Assembly (NCBI GenBank): GCA_934436435.1
Contig: CAKSAN010000014.1
Location: 1-64,000 of the forward strand
Source: an uncultured Acetatifactor sp.
GTDB taxonomy: Bacteria > Bacillota > Clostridia > Lachnospirales > Lachnospiraceae
Reading direction: 5' to 3'
Length of the DNA: 64,000 bases
Under the pieces are notes generated by a model that saw only the letters and a program-made list of their open reading frames with translations, had not been told where the DNA came from and made no database searches. The translations under genes were made by a program, and so were the position numbers. Below are positions 16,466 through 25,403 of this stretch, piece by piece; positions within the stretch are counted from its first letter, which is position 1, and each line of letters opens with the position of its first letter.

Positions 16466-17614
16466 TTATTCCTCAGAGTTCTCAGCCTCTGCTGCGATAA
16501 CAGCGTCGATATCTACAGATACAACGTCTGCATCAGACTCTTCCTCTGCCTCAGCGGGTTCGGGAGCGGTCAGAGCTTTTACGCTCAGGGAAATCTTATG
16601 ATCTGCCTCGTTGAAATCTACCACCTTGGCAGTTACTTCATCACCAACATTCAGTACATCAGAGGGCTTCTCGATGTGCTCCTTGGCGATCTGAGATACA
16701 TGAAGCAGTGCGTCCACACCGGGCTCTAACTCTACGAAAGCACCGAAGTCAGTCATTCTTGCAACCTTACCGGTTACTACATTGCCGACTGCATACTTCT
16801 CTGCTGCGTTCTTCCAGGGGTTAGCATCATCGAACTTTAAGGAAAGAGCGATCTTGTTGCCGTTGATCTCTTTGATCAGGACTTTCAGCTTGTCGCCAAC
16901 CTTGAATACCTTCTTGGGATGCTCAACTCTGCCCCAGGACATCTCGGAGATGTGAAGCAGTCCGTCTGCACCGCCCAGATCGATGAATGCACCGAAATCG
17001 GTTACGTTCTTAACAACGCCTTCTACGATGTCGCCCTCTTTGATCTTCTCAAAGAGTTCCTTCTGCATCTCAGCCTTCTTGGCTACGATGAGCTGCTTGC
17101 GGTCACCGATATATCTTCTTCTCTTAGGATTGTACTCGCTGATAACGAATTCGATCTCCTGTCCTGCATACTTGGTCAGATCCTTCTCATAGGTATCGGA
17201 TACCAGACTTGCGGGGATGAAGATTCTTACTTCGTCCACGATCACGCTTAAACCACCGTCCAGTACCTGGGAAACGGTCGCCTTCAGAACCTCGTGATTG
17301 TTGTATGCCTCTTCGATTCTCTTGTTGCCTCTGTCAGCAGCAAGACGCTTGTAGGTAAGGAGAACCTGTCCCTCACCGTCATTTACCTTCAGGACTTTGA
17401 CTTCCATGGTGTCACCGATCTTGGCAACCGTGGTAAGATCCACGCTGGAGTCGTTGGTGTATTCGTTCTTGGTAAGAATACCGTCAGATTTGTATCCGAT
17501 GTTCAGAATGATCTCTTCCGGTTTCACATCGATGACTGTACCTTCGACTACCTCTCCTGCATGTATTGTCTTTAATGATTCTTCCAACATTTGTTCAAAA
17601 GTTAATTCTGACAT
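16466..17614 (-). CDS. rpsA: S1-domain RNA-binding protein (ribosomal protein S1-like)
   Basis: A 382-residue protein of four S1/OB-fold repeats, at about 20-90, 108-170, 190-260 and 278-345. The last two carry the classic VTDFGAFIDLGG and MTDFGAFVELEP signatures. A tail rich in Glu/Ala/Ser follows. Four repeats rather than six is normal for Firmicutes S1-like proteins. GAGGAGG precedes the ATG at 17614, which lies inside the end of ispH (20-base overlap). In many clostridia the two are fused into one protein; here they are separate but overlapping. Confidence 0.93.
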   Translation of the reverse strand: MSELTFEQMLEESLKTIHAGEVVEGTVIDVKPEEIILNIGYKSDGILTKNEYTNDSSVDLTTVAKIGDTMEVKVLKVNDGEGQVLLTYKRLAADRGNKRIEEAYNNHEVLKATVSQVLDGGLSVIVDEVRIFIPASLVSDTYEKDLTKYAGQEIEFVISEYNPKRRRYIGDRKQLIVAKKAEMQKELFEKIKEGDIVEGVVKNVTDFGAFIDLGGADGLLHISEMSWGRVEHPKKVFKVGDKLKVLIKEINGNKIALSLKFDDANPWKNAAEKYAVGNVVTGKVARMTDFGAFVELEPGVDALLHVSQIAKEHIEKPSDVLNVGDEVTAKVVDFNEADHKISLSVKALTAPEPAEAEEESDADVVSVDIDAVIAAEAENSEE

Positions 17615-18455
17615 AATTTTGAACCTCCTCAATTAATTTGTTTGGGGTGGAAGCCCCCGCGGTAATACCCACTAGTCGAACAGCTTTAGGTAGATCTAAA
17701 TGCAAGTCATCCAGTGTCTGTATAAAATAGGTGTGCACACATTCCTTTTGGCAGATCTCTACGAGTTTTCTGCTGTTGGAACTGTGCTTCCCTCCTATCA
17801 CGATCATAACGTCAGCTTCCGCTGCAATGGCCTTTGCCGATCGCTGTCGCTCTTCTGTAGCATTACAGATAGTGTTCACAACACTATCATTGTAACCTTT
17901 TTTTTCAAAAATTTCAACTATATATTGAAATTTATTGTAGTTATATGTCGTCTGAGACACAATACAGAGTTTTTCCTCTCCCGTTTTCACAAAATTTTCC
18001 GCCTGTTCGGGAGTTTCCAGAACGGTCACAGGTCCCTGACACCAGCCGACGATGCCCTCTACCTCCGGGTGCTTCGGGTCGCCCACAACGATTACATGAT
18101 CCCCCTCTGAACTCTTTTGTTCCACAATACGATGTATTTTCTTTACAAAAGGGCAGGTGGCATCAATGCACTCCAGACCGTTGGCCTCCATAATATCATA
18201 GATCTCTTTTGCGACTCCGTGGGCACGGATGACCACAGTAGGCACGGTTTCTCCGGCCTTCAGGTGTTTCAGTTCCTCTTTGTTTTCCAGGACCCTCACC
18301 CCTTTTTCCGCCAGTTCCCTGACCACTTCCTCGTTATGCACGATAGGACCATAGGTATATATAGTCTTCCCGTTTTTTAACTGTTCATACACGGTGTCCA
18401 CTGCACGCTTTACGCCAAAGCAAAAGCCCGCGCAGTCTGCCAGTCTTACTTCCAT
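17595..18455 (-). CDS. ispH: 4-hydroxy-3-methylbut-2-enyl diphosphate reductase
   Basis: Last step of the MEP isoprenoid route: a [4Fe-4S] enzyme producing IPP and DMAPP. The three cluster cysteines are in GFCFGVKR, ATCPFVKK and TICNATEER; substrate-binding His residues are in IVHNEEVV and GDPKHPEVEG. A length of 286 is normal. The gene is 14 bases after cmk and overlaps the S1 gene, so the three are coupled. Confidence 0.97.
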   Translation of the reverse strand: MEVRLADCAGFCFGVKRAVDTVYEQLKNGKTIYTYGPIVHNEEVVRELAEKGVRVLENKEELKHLKAGETVPTVVIRAHGVAKEIYDIMEANGLECIDATCPFVKKIHRIVEQKSSEGDHVIVVGDPKHPEVEGIVGWCQGPVTVLETPEQAENFVKTGEEKLCIVSQTTYNYNKFQYIVEIFEKKGYNDSVVNTICNATEERQRSAKAIAAEADVMIVIGGKHSSNSRKLVEICQKECVHTYFIQTLDDLHLDLPKAVRLVGITAGASTPNKLIEEVQNYVRINF

Positions 18456-18469
18456 ATCCTGTCTCCCGC

Positions 18470-19126
18470 TTAACCGATCAGCGCTGCGATCCGGTCAATG
18501 ACCTGTTCAATGGTCATATCGGAGGTATCCACCAGTACCGCATCCTCCGCCTGCTTCAACGGAGAAGTCTCTCTGTGCATATCTCTGTAATCTCTGTCTT
18601 CGATATCCTGACGGATCTTCTCCAGATCACAGGTCTCTCCCTTGGCGGTCAGCTCGTCATATCTTCTCTTTGCCCTCACCATGCTGCTGGCGGTCAGATA
18701 GATCTTCACCTGTGCGTTCGGAAGAACCACGGTACCAATGTCACGGCCGTCCATGATCACATCACTTTTCGCTGCCAGTGCCTGCTGAAGTTCTACCAGT
18801 TTGGTACGCACGGCAGGCTGGGCACTGGTATTGGATGCCATGTTGCCTACTTCTTCGGTACGCAGATAAGCATTGACGTTCTCCCCGTTTAATAAAACCA
18901 CCTGTTCCCCATCCACATACTGAATGGTGATATCCGCCTCCTTGCATTTATCGGCGATAGCCGCAGCATCTGTGGGGTCCACACCCTCTCTTAACATAAA
19001 CAGTGCCATGGCACGATACATTGCTCCCGTATCCACATAAATAAATCCTTTTTTCTTTGCCACTGCTCTGGCAATAGTACTTTTTCCGGCACCTGCGGGG
19101 CCGTCGATCGCTACATTAAAACTCAT
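18470..19126 (-). CDS. cmk: Cytidylate kinase
   Basis: Phosphorylates CMP and dCMP with ATP. The P-loop GPAGAGKST is at residues 9-17, followed by the NMP-binding region and the family DGRDIGTVV stretch. The start at 19126 follows AAGAGGA; the open frame extends further upstream only into the end of the oxidoreductase gene. 218 residues, as usual. Order baiN-cmk-ispH-S1 is common in Clostridia. Confidence 0.97.
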   Translation of the reverse strand: MSFNVAIDGPAGAGKSTIARAVAKKKGFIYVDTGAMYRAMALFMLREGVDPTDAAAIADKCKEADITIQYVDGEQVVLLNGENVNAYLRTEEVGNMASNTSAQPAVRTKLVELQQALAAKSDVIMDGRDIGTVVLPNAQVKIYLTASSMVRAKRRYDELTAKGETCDLEKIRQDIEDRDYRDMHRETSPLKQAEDAVLVDTSDMTIEQVIDRIAALIG

Positions 19127-19161
19127 GTTCTTGTCCTCTTTTCTTTTTTTTGCCCATATAG

Positions 19162-20415
19162 TCATTGGATACTGTCGCCTGCCAGATGTCCCGTGGACCA
19201 GGCGATCTGTAGATTAAAGCCCCCGGTCATAGCATCCAGATCCAGTACTTCTCCCGCAAAATACAGATGCTGTACCTGTTTGGATTCCATGGTGGAAGGA
19301 TTGATATCCTTTACCGAGATTCCCCCCTGGGTAATGATGGCTTCCGCAAAAGATCTCGTCCCCGTCACCGTCATGGGCAGTTCCTTGATCAGTGCACCGA
19401 ATGCTTTTCTCTCTTCCCTGCTGATCTCGTTGACCTTCTTCTCCGGTGAGATTCCGGACAGTTCTATCATAACAGGAATCAGCTTTGCCGGAAACAGGTG
19501 ATCCAACGCATTTTTAAACTGTTTGTTCTTTGCTTCCTCAAAATCCCGAAGTAAACGTTTGTCCAGCTGTTCCGGTGTCAGCGCCGGTTTCAGATCTAAG
19601 AAAAGCTTTACCTCTTCGCCATCCTTACGTTTTGAAACATATTTCGAATAAAAGCTGCTGGCTGACAGAATCAGGGGTCCACTGACGCCGAAATGGGTAA
19701 ACAGCATCTCGCCGAAGCCTTCATACCAGGTCTTTTTCCCGCACTGCATCCGGATCTCCACATTTTTTAAGGAAAGTCCCATCAGTTCCCTGCACCAGGT
19801 CTCCCGGATCTCTAACGGTACTAAAGCGGGCCTCCGTTCCGTCACCTTATGGCCCGTCTCCTCCGCAAAACGATAACCGTCTCCCGTGGATCCGGTGCTG
19901 GCATAGGAGCATCCACCGGTACAGACGATGCAGTCATCGGCGGTAAATTTCTTATGATCTCCGCATTCCACACCACGGAAAGTGATCTTTCCGTCCGTTT
20001 CCCTCGTCAGAATCTTTTTTACCTCGGTATGCAGCTGAATGTCCACCTGATATTTGCGAAGTTCTCTCTGTAAGGCTGCGATCACGTCCGAAGAATGGTC
20101 AGATACCGGAAATACCCGGTCTCCCCGTTCCGTCTTCAAATGACATCCCGCCTGTTCCAGCAGATCGCATACCTGTGTATTGTCAAAGCTGTAAAAAGCA
20201 CTGTACAGGAACTTTTCATTGGTACAGACATTCTGAAATAATACATCCATATCCGCCGCATTGGTCACATTACAGCGGCCTTTTCCTGTAATAAACAGCT
20301 TTTTCCCAAGCTTTTCGTTTTTTTCCAGAAGGGTTACCTTATGCCCTTTTTTTGCCGCCGCAATGGCAGCCATCATGCCGGCTGCACCTCCGCCGACCAC
20401 AATCACATCGCTCAT
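19162..20415 (-). CDS. FAD-dependent oxidoreductase, HI0933/BaiN-like family
   Basis: A 417-residue flavoprotein. The N-terminal dinucleotide fold VGGGAAGMMAAIAAA (residues 6-20) is followed by the family's GKGRCNVTN motif, and the C-terminus closes the FAD site with GGFNLQIAWSTGHLAG. Some members have been proposed to act on bile acid intermediates, but the family is broad and the adjacency to cmk/ispH is conserved widely, so I do not assign a substrate. AGAGGA precedes the ATG. Confidence 0.9.
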   Translation of the reverse strand: MSDVIVVGGGAAGMMAAIAAAKKGHKVTLLEKNEKLGKKLFITGKGRCNVTNAADMDVLFQNVCTNEKFLYSAFYSFDNTQVCDLLEQAGCHLKTERGDRVFPVSDHSSDVIAALQRELRKYQVDIQLHTEVKKILTRETDGKITFRGVECGDHKKFTADDCIVCTGGCSYASTGSTGDGYRFAEETGHKVTERRPALVPLEIRETWCRELMGLSLKNVEIRMQCGKKTWYEGFGEMLFTHFGVSGPLILSASSFYSKYVSKRKDGEEVKLFLDLKPALTPEQLDKRLLRDFEEAKNKQFKNALDHLFPAKLIPVMIELSGISPEKKVNEISREERKAFGALIKELPMTVTGTRSFAEAIITQGGISVKDINPSTMESKQVQHLYFAGEVLDLDAMTGGFNLQIAWSTGHLAGDSIQ

Positions 20416-20440
20416 TTCCGTCCTCTTTACCGATTCCCTG

Positions 20441-21358
20441 CTACTCCTTGCGCCGCAGAGAATAGTCTAACATCGGTTCGTCATCTATAAAATCGATCTC
20501 ATCATTCAAATATACCTGATAATTGTTCCAGGTCTCCTCCAGCGTCTCCAGATTCTTGCGCACCTGTTCCGGACATTTCAGGCACAGTGCCACCACCAGG
20601 GCGTTGATCACGCTTAAGGGTGCCACCAGCGAATCCACCACCGACACCATGTCGCTTCTGGCCAGCAGATTGCAGGAAGAATACAGGTTCATGGGGGAAT
20701 GGATGCTGTCGGTAATAGCGATCACCTTGGCATTCCGGTCGTTGGCGAACTCCATGGCTTTTAACGTCCGCATGGAATATCTGGGAAAACTGATGCCGAT
20801 GAAGCAGTCCTTCGGTCCGATATGAATCATCTGCTCAAAGGTCTCGCTGACACTGGTGGTATTCAGTAAAAAGACCTTGCCCCGGATCATATTCAGGTAA
20901 AAATGCAGAAAAGCCGCCAGCGGCTCATTGCTGCGAAGTCCCATGATATAGATGGTCTCCGCCTCCAGGATCGTCGTCACGGCAGATTCAAAAGCCGCCG
21001 GATCCAGATTATCTATGGTATCCTGAATCTTCTCAATATCCGCGCTGAGCACGGAGGTCAGGATCTCCGACTGAGAACTCCGGCCGTATTTGGCATCCAT
21101 CTTCTGAATACCATTCAGTTTTCCCTGGACGCAGCTTTCCAACGCCTTCTGGAACTTCGGGTATCCGTCATAACCGATGCCCGCTGCGAAACGCACTACC
21201 GTGGACTCACTGATCCCCAGGGTCTCTCCCAGCTTTGCCGCTGTCATGAATACCGCCTGATCGTAATGTTCCGATATATAATCCGCAATGGCTTTATGCC
21301 CCTTGCTCATTTTTGCATAATGTTCATTGATCCGGGTAAAAACATCATATTCTGCCAC
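20441..21358 (-). CDS. RpiR/MurR-family transcriptional regulator
   Basis: A 305-residue regulator with an N-terminal helix-turn-helix of the RpiR type (about 1-78, with AAKLGETLGISESTVVRFAAGIG) and a C-terminal SIS domain (about 125-255) that binds sugar phosphates in characterised members. The start is GTG with GAGGT before it, 5 bases after the tetR stop, so the pair is co-translated. No sugar gene is close enough to suggest a ligand. Confidence 0.92.
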   Translation of the reverse strand: MAEYDVFTRINEHYAKMSKGHKAIADYISEHYDQAVFMTAAKLGETLGISESTVVRFAAGIGYDGYPKFQKALESCVQGKLNGIQKMDAKYGRSSQSEILTSVLSADIEKIQDTIDNLDPAAFESAVTTILEAETIYIMGLRSNEPLAAFLHFYLNMIRGKVFLLNTTSVSETFEQMIHIGPKDCFIGISFPRYSMRTLKAMEFANDRNAKVIAITDSIHSPMNLYSSCNLLARSDMVSVVDSLVAPLSVINALVVALCLKCPEQVRKNLETLEETWNNYQVYLNDEIDFIDDEPMLDYSLRRKE

Positions 21359-21363
21359 TGTTC

Positions 21364-21939
21364 TTAACCTCGCGTTGTCTCATTGTAAAAAGCGTAATAG
21401 GAATGCTCTAAAAGCTGCATCGTCTGTAAGTCTGTCAGATCATAATCTCCGGTCAGGGACATACAGGCAGCTCCGTGAATGAAGATCCACATTTTCATAA
21501 ACAGTTCACCGGGATCCGGGCATCCCGCCACCCGGGCCAGATTGATCTCGTAGACCACGTTTCCGGCATCGCCGTTCAGGATCTCATACATGCTCTTTTT
21601 CTTATGTTTGCCATCCTGATTATCCGATACAAATAAAAGTTCGAACAGATGCCTCTCTTCTCTTGCAAAAGCTATGTAGGCCATACCCAGATTGGCAAAA
21701 GGTGTCTTGCCGGTGCGGGGATACAGACTGTAATAATCCAGAAAATAAGCCGCCGCCCTCTCATAGACCGCATCCCACAATTCTTCCATGTTTTTATATA
21801 CCCGGAAAATAGGCTGTGTGGAACACCCTGCTTTCGCCGCTACCTTTCTGGCTGTCACATTGACAAATCCTTCTTCCCTTGTCATGGCAAATGCCGTATC
21901 CAGAATTTTTTCAATTGTGATCATCTCTTTACGAGCCAT
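21364..21939 (-). CDS. TetR-family transcriptional regulator
   Basis: A 191-residue protein with a TetR HTH in residues 5-50 (ITIEKILDTAFAM, VTARKVAAKAGCSTQPIF) and an all-helical ligand domain. The ATG at 21939 is preceded by GAGAGG. A 14-base inverted repeat overlapping the -10 of its own promoter suggests autoregulation. Possible targets are the linked rpiR-baiN-cmk genes. Ligand unknown. Confidence 0.9.
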   Translation of the reverse strand: MARKEMITIEKILDTAFAMTREEGFVNVTARKVAAKAGCSTQPIFRVYKNMEELWDAVYERAAAYFLDYYSLYPRTGKTPFANLGMAYIAFAREERHLFELLFVSDNQDGKHKKKSMYEILNGDAGNVVYEINLARVAGCPDPGELFMKMWIFIHGAACMSLTGDYDLTDLQTMQLLEHSYYAFYNETTRG

Positions 21940-21987
21940 AATGCCTCTCATTCCGCTGCTTTATCACAGCAAACGACACATTCTTCT

Positions 21988-22029
21988 ATAACACTTGTTA
22001 TTTTAGTGGGTGAGGGGGCAGTTTGTCAA
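21988..22029 (-). promoter_or_regulatory. tetR promoter with candidate operator
   Basis: Minus-strand TTGACA (22029-22024), an 18-base spacer and TAAAAT (22005-22000). The perfect inverted repeat ATAACA-CT-TGTTAT lies at 21988-22001, touching the -10 and the start region. This is the usual place for a TetR autorepression site. Confidence 0.65.
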
Positions 22030-22053
22030 TATGTAAATGGTTCAACCGGGTAT

Positions 22054-22218
22054 CTGTCTAAATAACGGCTTCTCCGCCCTTTGGGCTCTCGAAGCCGCCA
22101 ACTCATGAGCAATCCGGGTTATCGCCCTACTTGCTCATGAGTTTTGTTCGTCTAATAAAAAAGCCGCACTGACTGCAAGCAGTCGTGCGACCTTTTTATT
22201 GACGAATTATTTAGACAG
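22054..22218 (-). repeat. 165-bp multi-hairpin element closed by 12-bp inverted repeats
   Basis: CTGTCTAAATAA (22054-22065) and TTATTTAGACAG (22207-22218) are perfect inverted repeats. Between them, almost without spacing, are three hairpins: GGCTTC/GAAGCC with GCCC/GGGC (22066-22097), CTCATGAGCAA/TTGCTCATGAG (22102-22141) and the long terminator stem (22147-22206). Folded as RNA this is a four-way junction; as DNA it has the shape of a small inverted-repeat element. The right arm includes the stop codon of the decarboxylase alpha gene. I see no clear target-site duplication. Confidence 0.8.
22147..22206 (-). terminator. Terminator of the decarboxylase operon
   Basis: Long stem: TTCGTC/GACGAA, AATAAAAA/TTTTTATT, GCAC/GTGC and GACTGC/GCAGTC with a 2-base apex. 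A-rich then T-rich flanks fit an intrinsic terminator on either strand; on minus it directly follows the last operon gene. Confidence 0.85.
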
Positions 22219-23638
22219 GATATGCTCCATTCTTAGTGTCAGCCTGGGTCATATCAACCTTTTCCTGCTGTGCCTGACGATATTTGAAGAAGTCGGTAGC
22301 AACCTGAGGGAACAGAGCGTAGCTTAATACGTCCTCATCCTGCTGTTTCCATTCCTTCATCTCGCCTTCCAGCTTATCCATCTCGTTGTCCAGCAGATCA
22401 GCGTAACGGCAGGTGATTCTCTCCTCACCGGGGATAACCTTGTCGATAACTTCCTGACTCATGGGCTTAACGGTCTGGCCGTACTCACCACGCAGAACTG
22501 CCTTGGTCTCCTTGGTAGCCATCTTGTAACGCTCGCCAAGCAGTACATTGAAGACTGCCTGAGTACCAACGATCTGAGAAGAAGGAGTAACCAGAGGGGG
22601 CTCACCCAGATCCTTACGAACCTTGGGGATCTCCTTCAGTACGTCGTAGTATCTGTCTTCTGCATTCTGCTCCTTCAGCTGGCTCACCATGTTGGAAAGC
22701 ATACCGCCGGGTACCTGATACAGCAGAGTCTTGATATCCACACCCATAACCTTGGGATTCAGCAGGCCGTTAGCCAGACACTCATCTCTGTAAGGTCTGA
22801 AGTAATCAGCAATCTCAGCCAACAGGTTCTGATCCAGACCGGTATCATAAGGGGTTCCCTTGAAAGTCTCAACCATAACTTCGGTAGCAGGCTGTGAAGT
22901 ACCCATAGCGAAGGGGCTCATAGCGGTATCGATCACATCAACACCGGCCTCTACTGCCTTCAGGTAGGTCATGCTTGCAACACCGGAAGTATAGTGGGTA
23001 TGCAGCTGGATGGGAAGTTTGGTAACTTCCTTCATAGCCTTGATCAGTTCAGAAGCCTTGTAAGGCACTAACAGACCTGCCATATCCTTGATACAGATGG
23101 AATCTGCACCCATCTCTTCGATCTTCTTGGCCATGCTGGTCCAGTACTCCAGGGTATAAGCATCGCCCAGAGTGTAAGCCAGAGCAACCTGTGCTTCACC
23201 TCTGCCTTCCTGTGCCTTGAACTTATTGGTAGCATTTACTGCTTCCTGTAAGTTGCGCAGGTCGTTCAGACAGTCGAAAATACGAATGATATCAATACCG
23301 TTGGAGATGGACTTCTGTACGAAGTAATCTACCACGTCATCTGCATAAGGTCTGTAACCCAGAATGTTCTGTCCACGGAACAGCATCTGTAACTTGGTAT
23401 TCTTGAAGCCGTCACGAAGCTTTCTCAGTCTGTCCCAGGGATCTTCCTTCAGGAAACGAAGGGATGCATCAAAGGTAGCACCGCCCCAGCACTCTACGGA
23501 ATGATAACCAACTTTATCCATCTTGCCTACGATAGGAAGCATGAATTCGGTCGGCATTCTGGTAGCGATCAGAGACTGATGTGCATCACGTAAAACAGTT
23601 TCCGTAATCTTAATCGGTTTCTTTTCAATTTCTGACAT
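22211..23638 (-). CDS. oadA: Oxaloacetate decarboxylase alpha / pyruvate carboxyltransferase (5S) subunit
   Basis: Carboxyltransferase moving CO2 between oxaloacetate and biotin. The 475-residue protein contains the HMGL-like TIM barrel with ETVLRDAHQSL at the start, the lysine of the CIKDMAGLL motif (carboxylated in homologues), the metal His pair in LHTHYTSG, and a C-terminal PYC/OADA segment. It lacks the C-terminal biotin domain, which is encoded separately at 24999-25376. It resembles transcarboxylase 5S or PycB. It is last in its operon, separated from oadB by a 168-base structured spacer. Confidence 0.92.
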   Translation of the reverse strand: MSEIEKKPIKITETVLRDAHQSLIATRMPTEFMLPIVGKMDKVGYHSVECWGGATFDASLRFLKEDPWDRLRKLRDGFKNTKLQMLFRGQNILGYRPYADDVVDYFVQKSISNGIDIIRIFDCLNDLRNLQEAVNATNKFKAQEGRGEAQVALAYTLGDAYTLEYWTSMAKKIEEMGADSICIKDMAGLLVPYKASELIKAMKEVTKLPIQLHTHYTSGVASMTYLKAVEAGVDVIDTAMSPFAMGTSQPATEVMVETFKGTPYDTGLDQNLLAEIADYFRPYRDECLANGLLNPKVMGVDIKTLLYQVPGGMLSNMVSQLKEQNAEDRYYDVLKEIPKVRKDLGEPPLVTPSSQIVGTQAVFNVLLGERYKMATKETKAVLRGEYGQTVKPMSQEVIDKVIPGEERITCRYADLLDNEMDKLEGEMKEWKQQDEDVLSYALFPQVATDFFKYRQAQQEKVDMTQADTKNGAYPV

Positions 23639-23693
23639 TACGAATTTCCTCCATAATAATATTTTCTATAATTAGTCTGGCACGATGCCATTC

Positions 23694-23798
23694 ATAAGTC
23701 CTTCGGACTTATTTCATCGCGCTTCGCGCGAAATACATCTTGCAAACATCATGCGCCGGTGCAAGCAAGCTTGCCCGTCCCATGATATTTGAAGATGT
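23694..23798 (-). repeat. Hairpin cluster inside the oadB-oadA spacer
   Basis: Consecutive inverted repeats: ATAAGTCC/GGACTTAT (23694-23712), CGCGC/GCGCG (23718-23730, extended by ATTTC/GAAAT), and a long stem with ACATCTT/AAGATGT ends plus CATCATG/CATGATA-type pairing (23735-23753 with 23781-23798) capped by a GCAAGC/GCTTGC hairpin. None has a T-run. In an operon this may be an RNA processing or stability element, or an inserted repeat. Confidence 0.7.
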
Positions 23799-23806
23799 GC
23801 ATCGCT

Positions 23807-24958
23807 TTAAAATACTCCGAAAATTGCCATGAATGTACCGGCTGCTACTGCAGTACCGATAACGCCTGCTACGTTAGGTCCCATAGCATGCATGAGCAGG
23901 AAGTTGGTAGGATCGGACTCTGCACCAACCTTCTGGGATACACGGGCTGCCATAGGAACTGCGGATACACCTGCGGAACCGATCAAAGGATTGATCTTGC
24001 CACCGGAAAATACACACATCAGTTTACCGAACAGGACACCTGCCGCGGTACCGAACATGAATGCGATCAGGCCAAGAGCCACGATCTTCAGAGTGTCGGC
24101 ATTCAGGAATGCTTCCGCACTGGTAGTAGCACCTACGGAAGTACCCAGCAGAATAACTACGATGTACATCAGAGCGTTGGATGCTGTCTCTGTCAGCTGA
24201 CGGACAACGCCGGACTCACGGAACAGGTTACCCAGCATCAGCATACCTACCAGAGGAGCTGTGGTGGGAAGGATCAGACATACAACGATGGTAACAACGA
24301 TGGGGAACAGGATCTTCTCCAGCTTGGATACCGGACGAAGCTGACCCATCTTGATCTTTCTCTCCTTCTCAGTGGTGAGAAGCTTCATGATAGGGGGCTG
24401 GATAATGGGAACCAGTGACATGTAGGAATATGCTGCCACCGCAATAGGTCCCAGAATCGCCGTCTGTCCCAGCTTACCAGCTAAGAAGATGGAGGTAGGG
24501 CCGTCAGCACCACCGATGATGGAGATTGCTGCAGCAGCCTTATCGTTGAATCCCAGCCAGATTGCTCCGAAGTATGCTGCAAAGATACCGAACTGCGCAG
24601 CTGCTCCCAGAAGGAAGCTCTTGGGATTCGCAATCAGAGGACCAAAGTCTGTCATGGCACCTACACCCATGAAAATCAGGGAAGGCAGGATTGCCAGTTC
24701 ATCCAGCTTGTAGAAATAATACAGTAAGCCGCCGGCACCGTTTGCTGCATTTTCGGGGTGCAGCATGATATCGGGGTAAATGTTTACCAACAGCATACCG
24801 AACGCTATCGGGAGTAAGAGCAAAGGCTCGAACTCATGACGGATAGCTAAATAAAGGAAAAAGCATGCAACCAGAATCATGACATAGTTTCCCCAGGTCA
24901 GGTTAAAAAACGCTGTCTGATGAATCAGGTTGTTAAGCGTACTAGCTATATATTCCAT
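23807..24958 (-). CDS. oadB: Na+-translocating decarboxylase beta subunit
   Basis: Integral membrane subunit that decarboxylates carboxybiotin and pumps Na+ outward. The 383 residues contain about nine or more helices, with family segments [11 protein letters not shown] (near 160) that includes the Na+-site Asp, and [16 protein letters not shown] near the C-terminus. Shared by oxaloacetate, methylmalonyl-CoA and glutaconyl-CoA decarboxylases, so the substrate is set by the carboxyltransferases. Confidence 0.95.
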   Translation of the reverse strand: MEYIASTLNNLIHQTAFFNLTWGNYVMILVACFFLYLAIRHEFEPLLLLPIAFGMLLVNIYPDIMLHPENAANGAGGLLYYFYKLDELAILPSLIFMGVGAMTDFGPLIANPKSFLLGAAAQFGIFAAYFGAIWLGFNDKAAAAISIIGGADGPTSIFLAGKLGQTAILGPIAVAAYSYMSLVPIIQPPIMKLLTTEKERKIKMGQLRPVSKLEKILFPIVVTIVVCLILPTTAPLVGMLMLGNLFRESGVVRQLTETASNALMYIVVILLGTSVGATTSAEAFLNADTLKIVALGLIAFMFGTAAGVLFGKLMCVFSGGKINPLIGSAGVSAVPMAARVSQKVGAESDPTNFLLMHAMGPNVAGVIGTAVAAGTFMAIFGVF

Positions 24959-24998
24959 TTGATGACCTCCTGTTGTTTATAGAGCTGATGTAAAATGC

Positions 24999-25376
24999 TT
25001 AGTTCAGAGTTGCCAGAACTGCACCAGCCTCAACAGTATCACCAACTGCAACGTTAATGCTTGCTACAGTACCGTCTTCGGGAGCGACAACGGGGATCTC
25101 CATCTTCATGGCTTCCAGAATGATGACTGCATCACCTCTCTTAACAGCCTGACCTACGTTTGCCTCTACCTTGAAAATCTTGCCTGCTGCACCGGCTTCC
25201 ACCTTGATGCTGCCTGCTGCGCCGCTTGCCTTGGAAGCTGCAGCTGCTGCGGGTGCCTTGGGAGCTGCCTTGGGAGCTGCGGGAGCCTTTGCTGCTACGG
25301 GTGCTCCGTTAGATGCGCCCTCTTCTACTACTACATCATATACGTTGCCATTTACGGTAATGGTATAATTTTTCAT
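24999..25376 (-). CDS. Biotin carboxyl carrier protein of the decarboxylase
   Basis: A 125-residue protein: a short N-terminal beta segment, an Ala/Pro/Lys-rich flexible linker (about 22-52), and a biotinyl domain with the biotin lysine in EAMKMEI (near residue 93). It swings carboxybiotin between carboxyltransferase and OadB, and is equivalent to MmdC/GcdC or the transcarboxylase 1.3S subunit. The gene is 40 bases ahead of oadB. Confidence 0.94.
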   Translation of the reverse strand: MKNYTITVNGNVYDVVVEEGASNGAPVAAKAPAAPKAAPKAPAAAAASKASGAAGSIKVEAGAAGKIFKVEANVGQAVKRGDAVIILEAMKMEIPVVAPEDGTVASINVAVGDTVEAGAVLATLN

Positions 25377-25403
25377 TTTAATATCCTCCTAACGTTTTTA
25401 TGA

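Noticed and set aside
22054..22218. Complete transposon at the oadA 3' end
   Set aside because: There is no transposase and no convincing target duplication, so it is listed only as a structured repeat.
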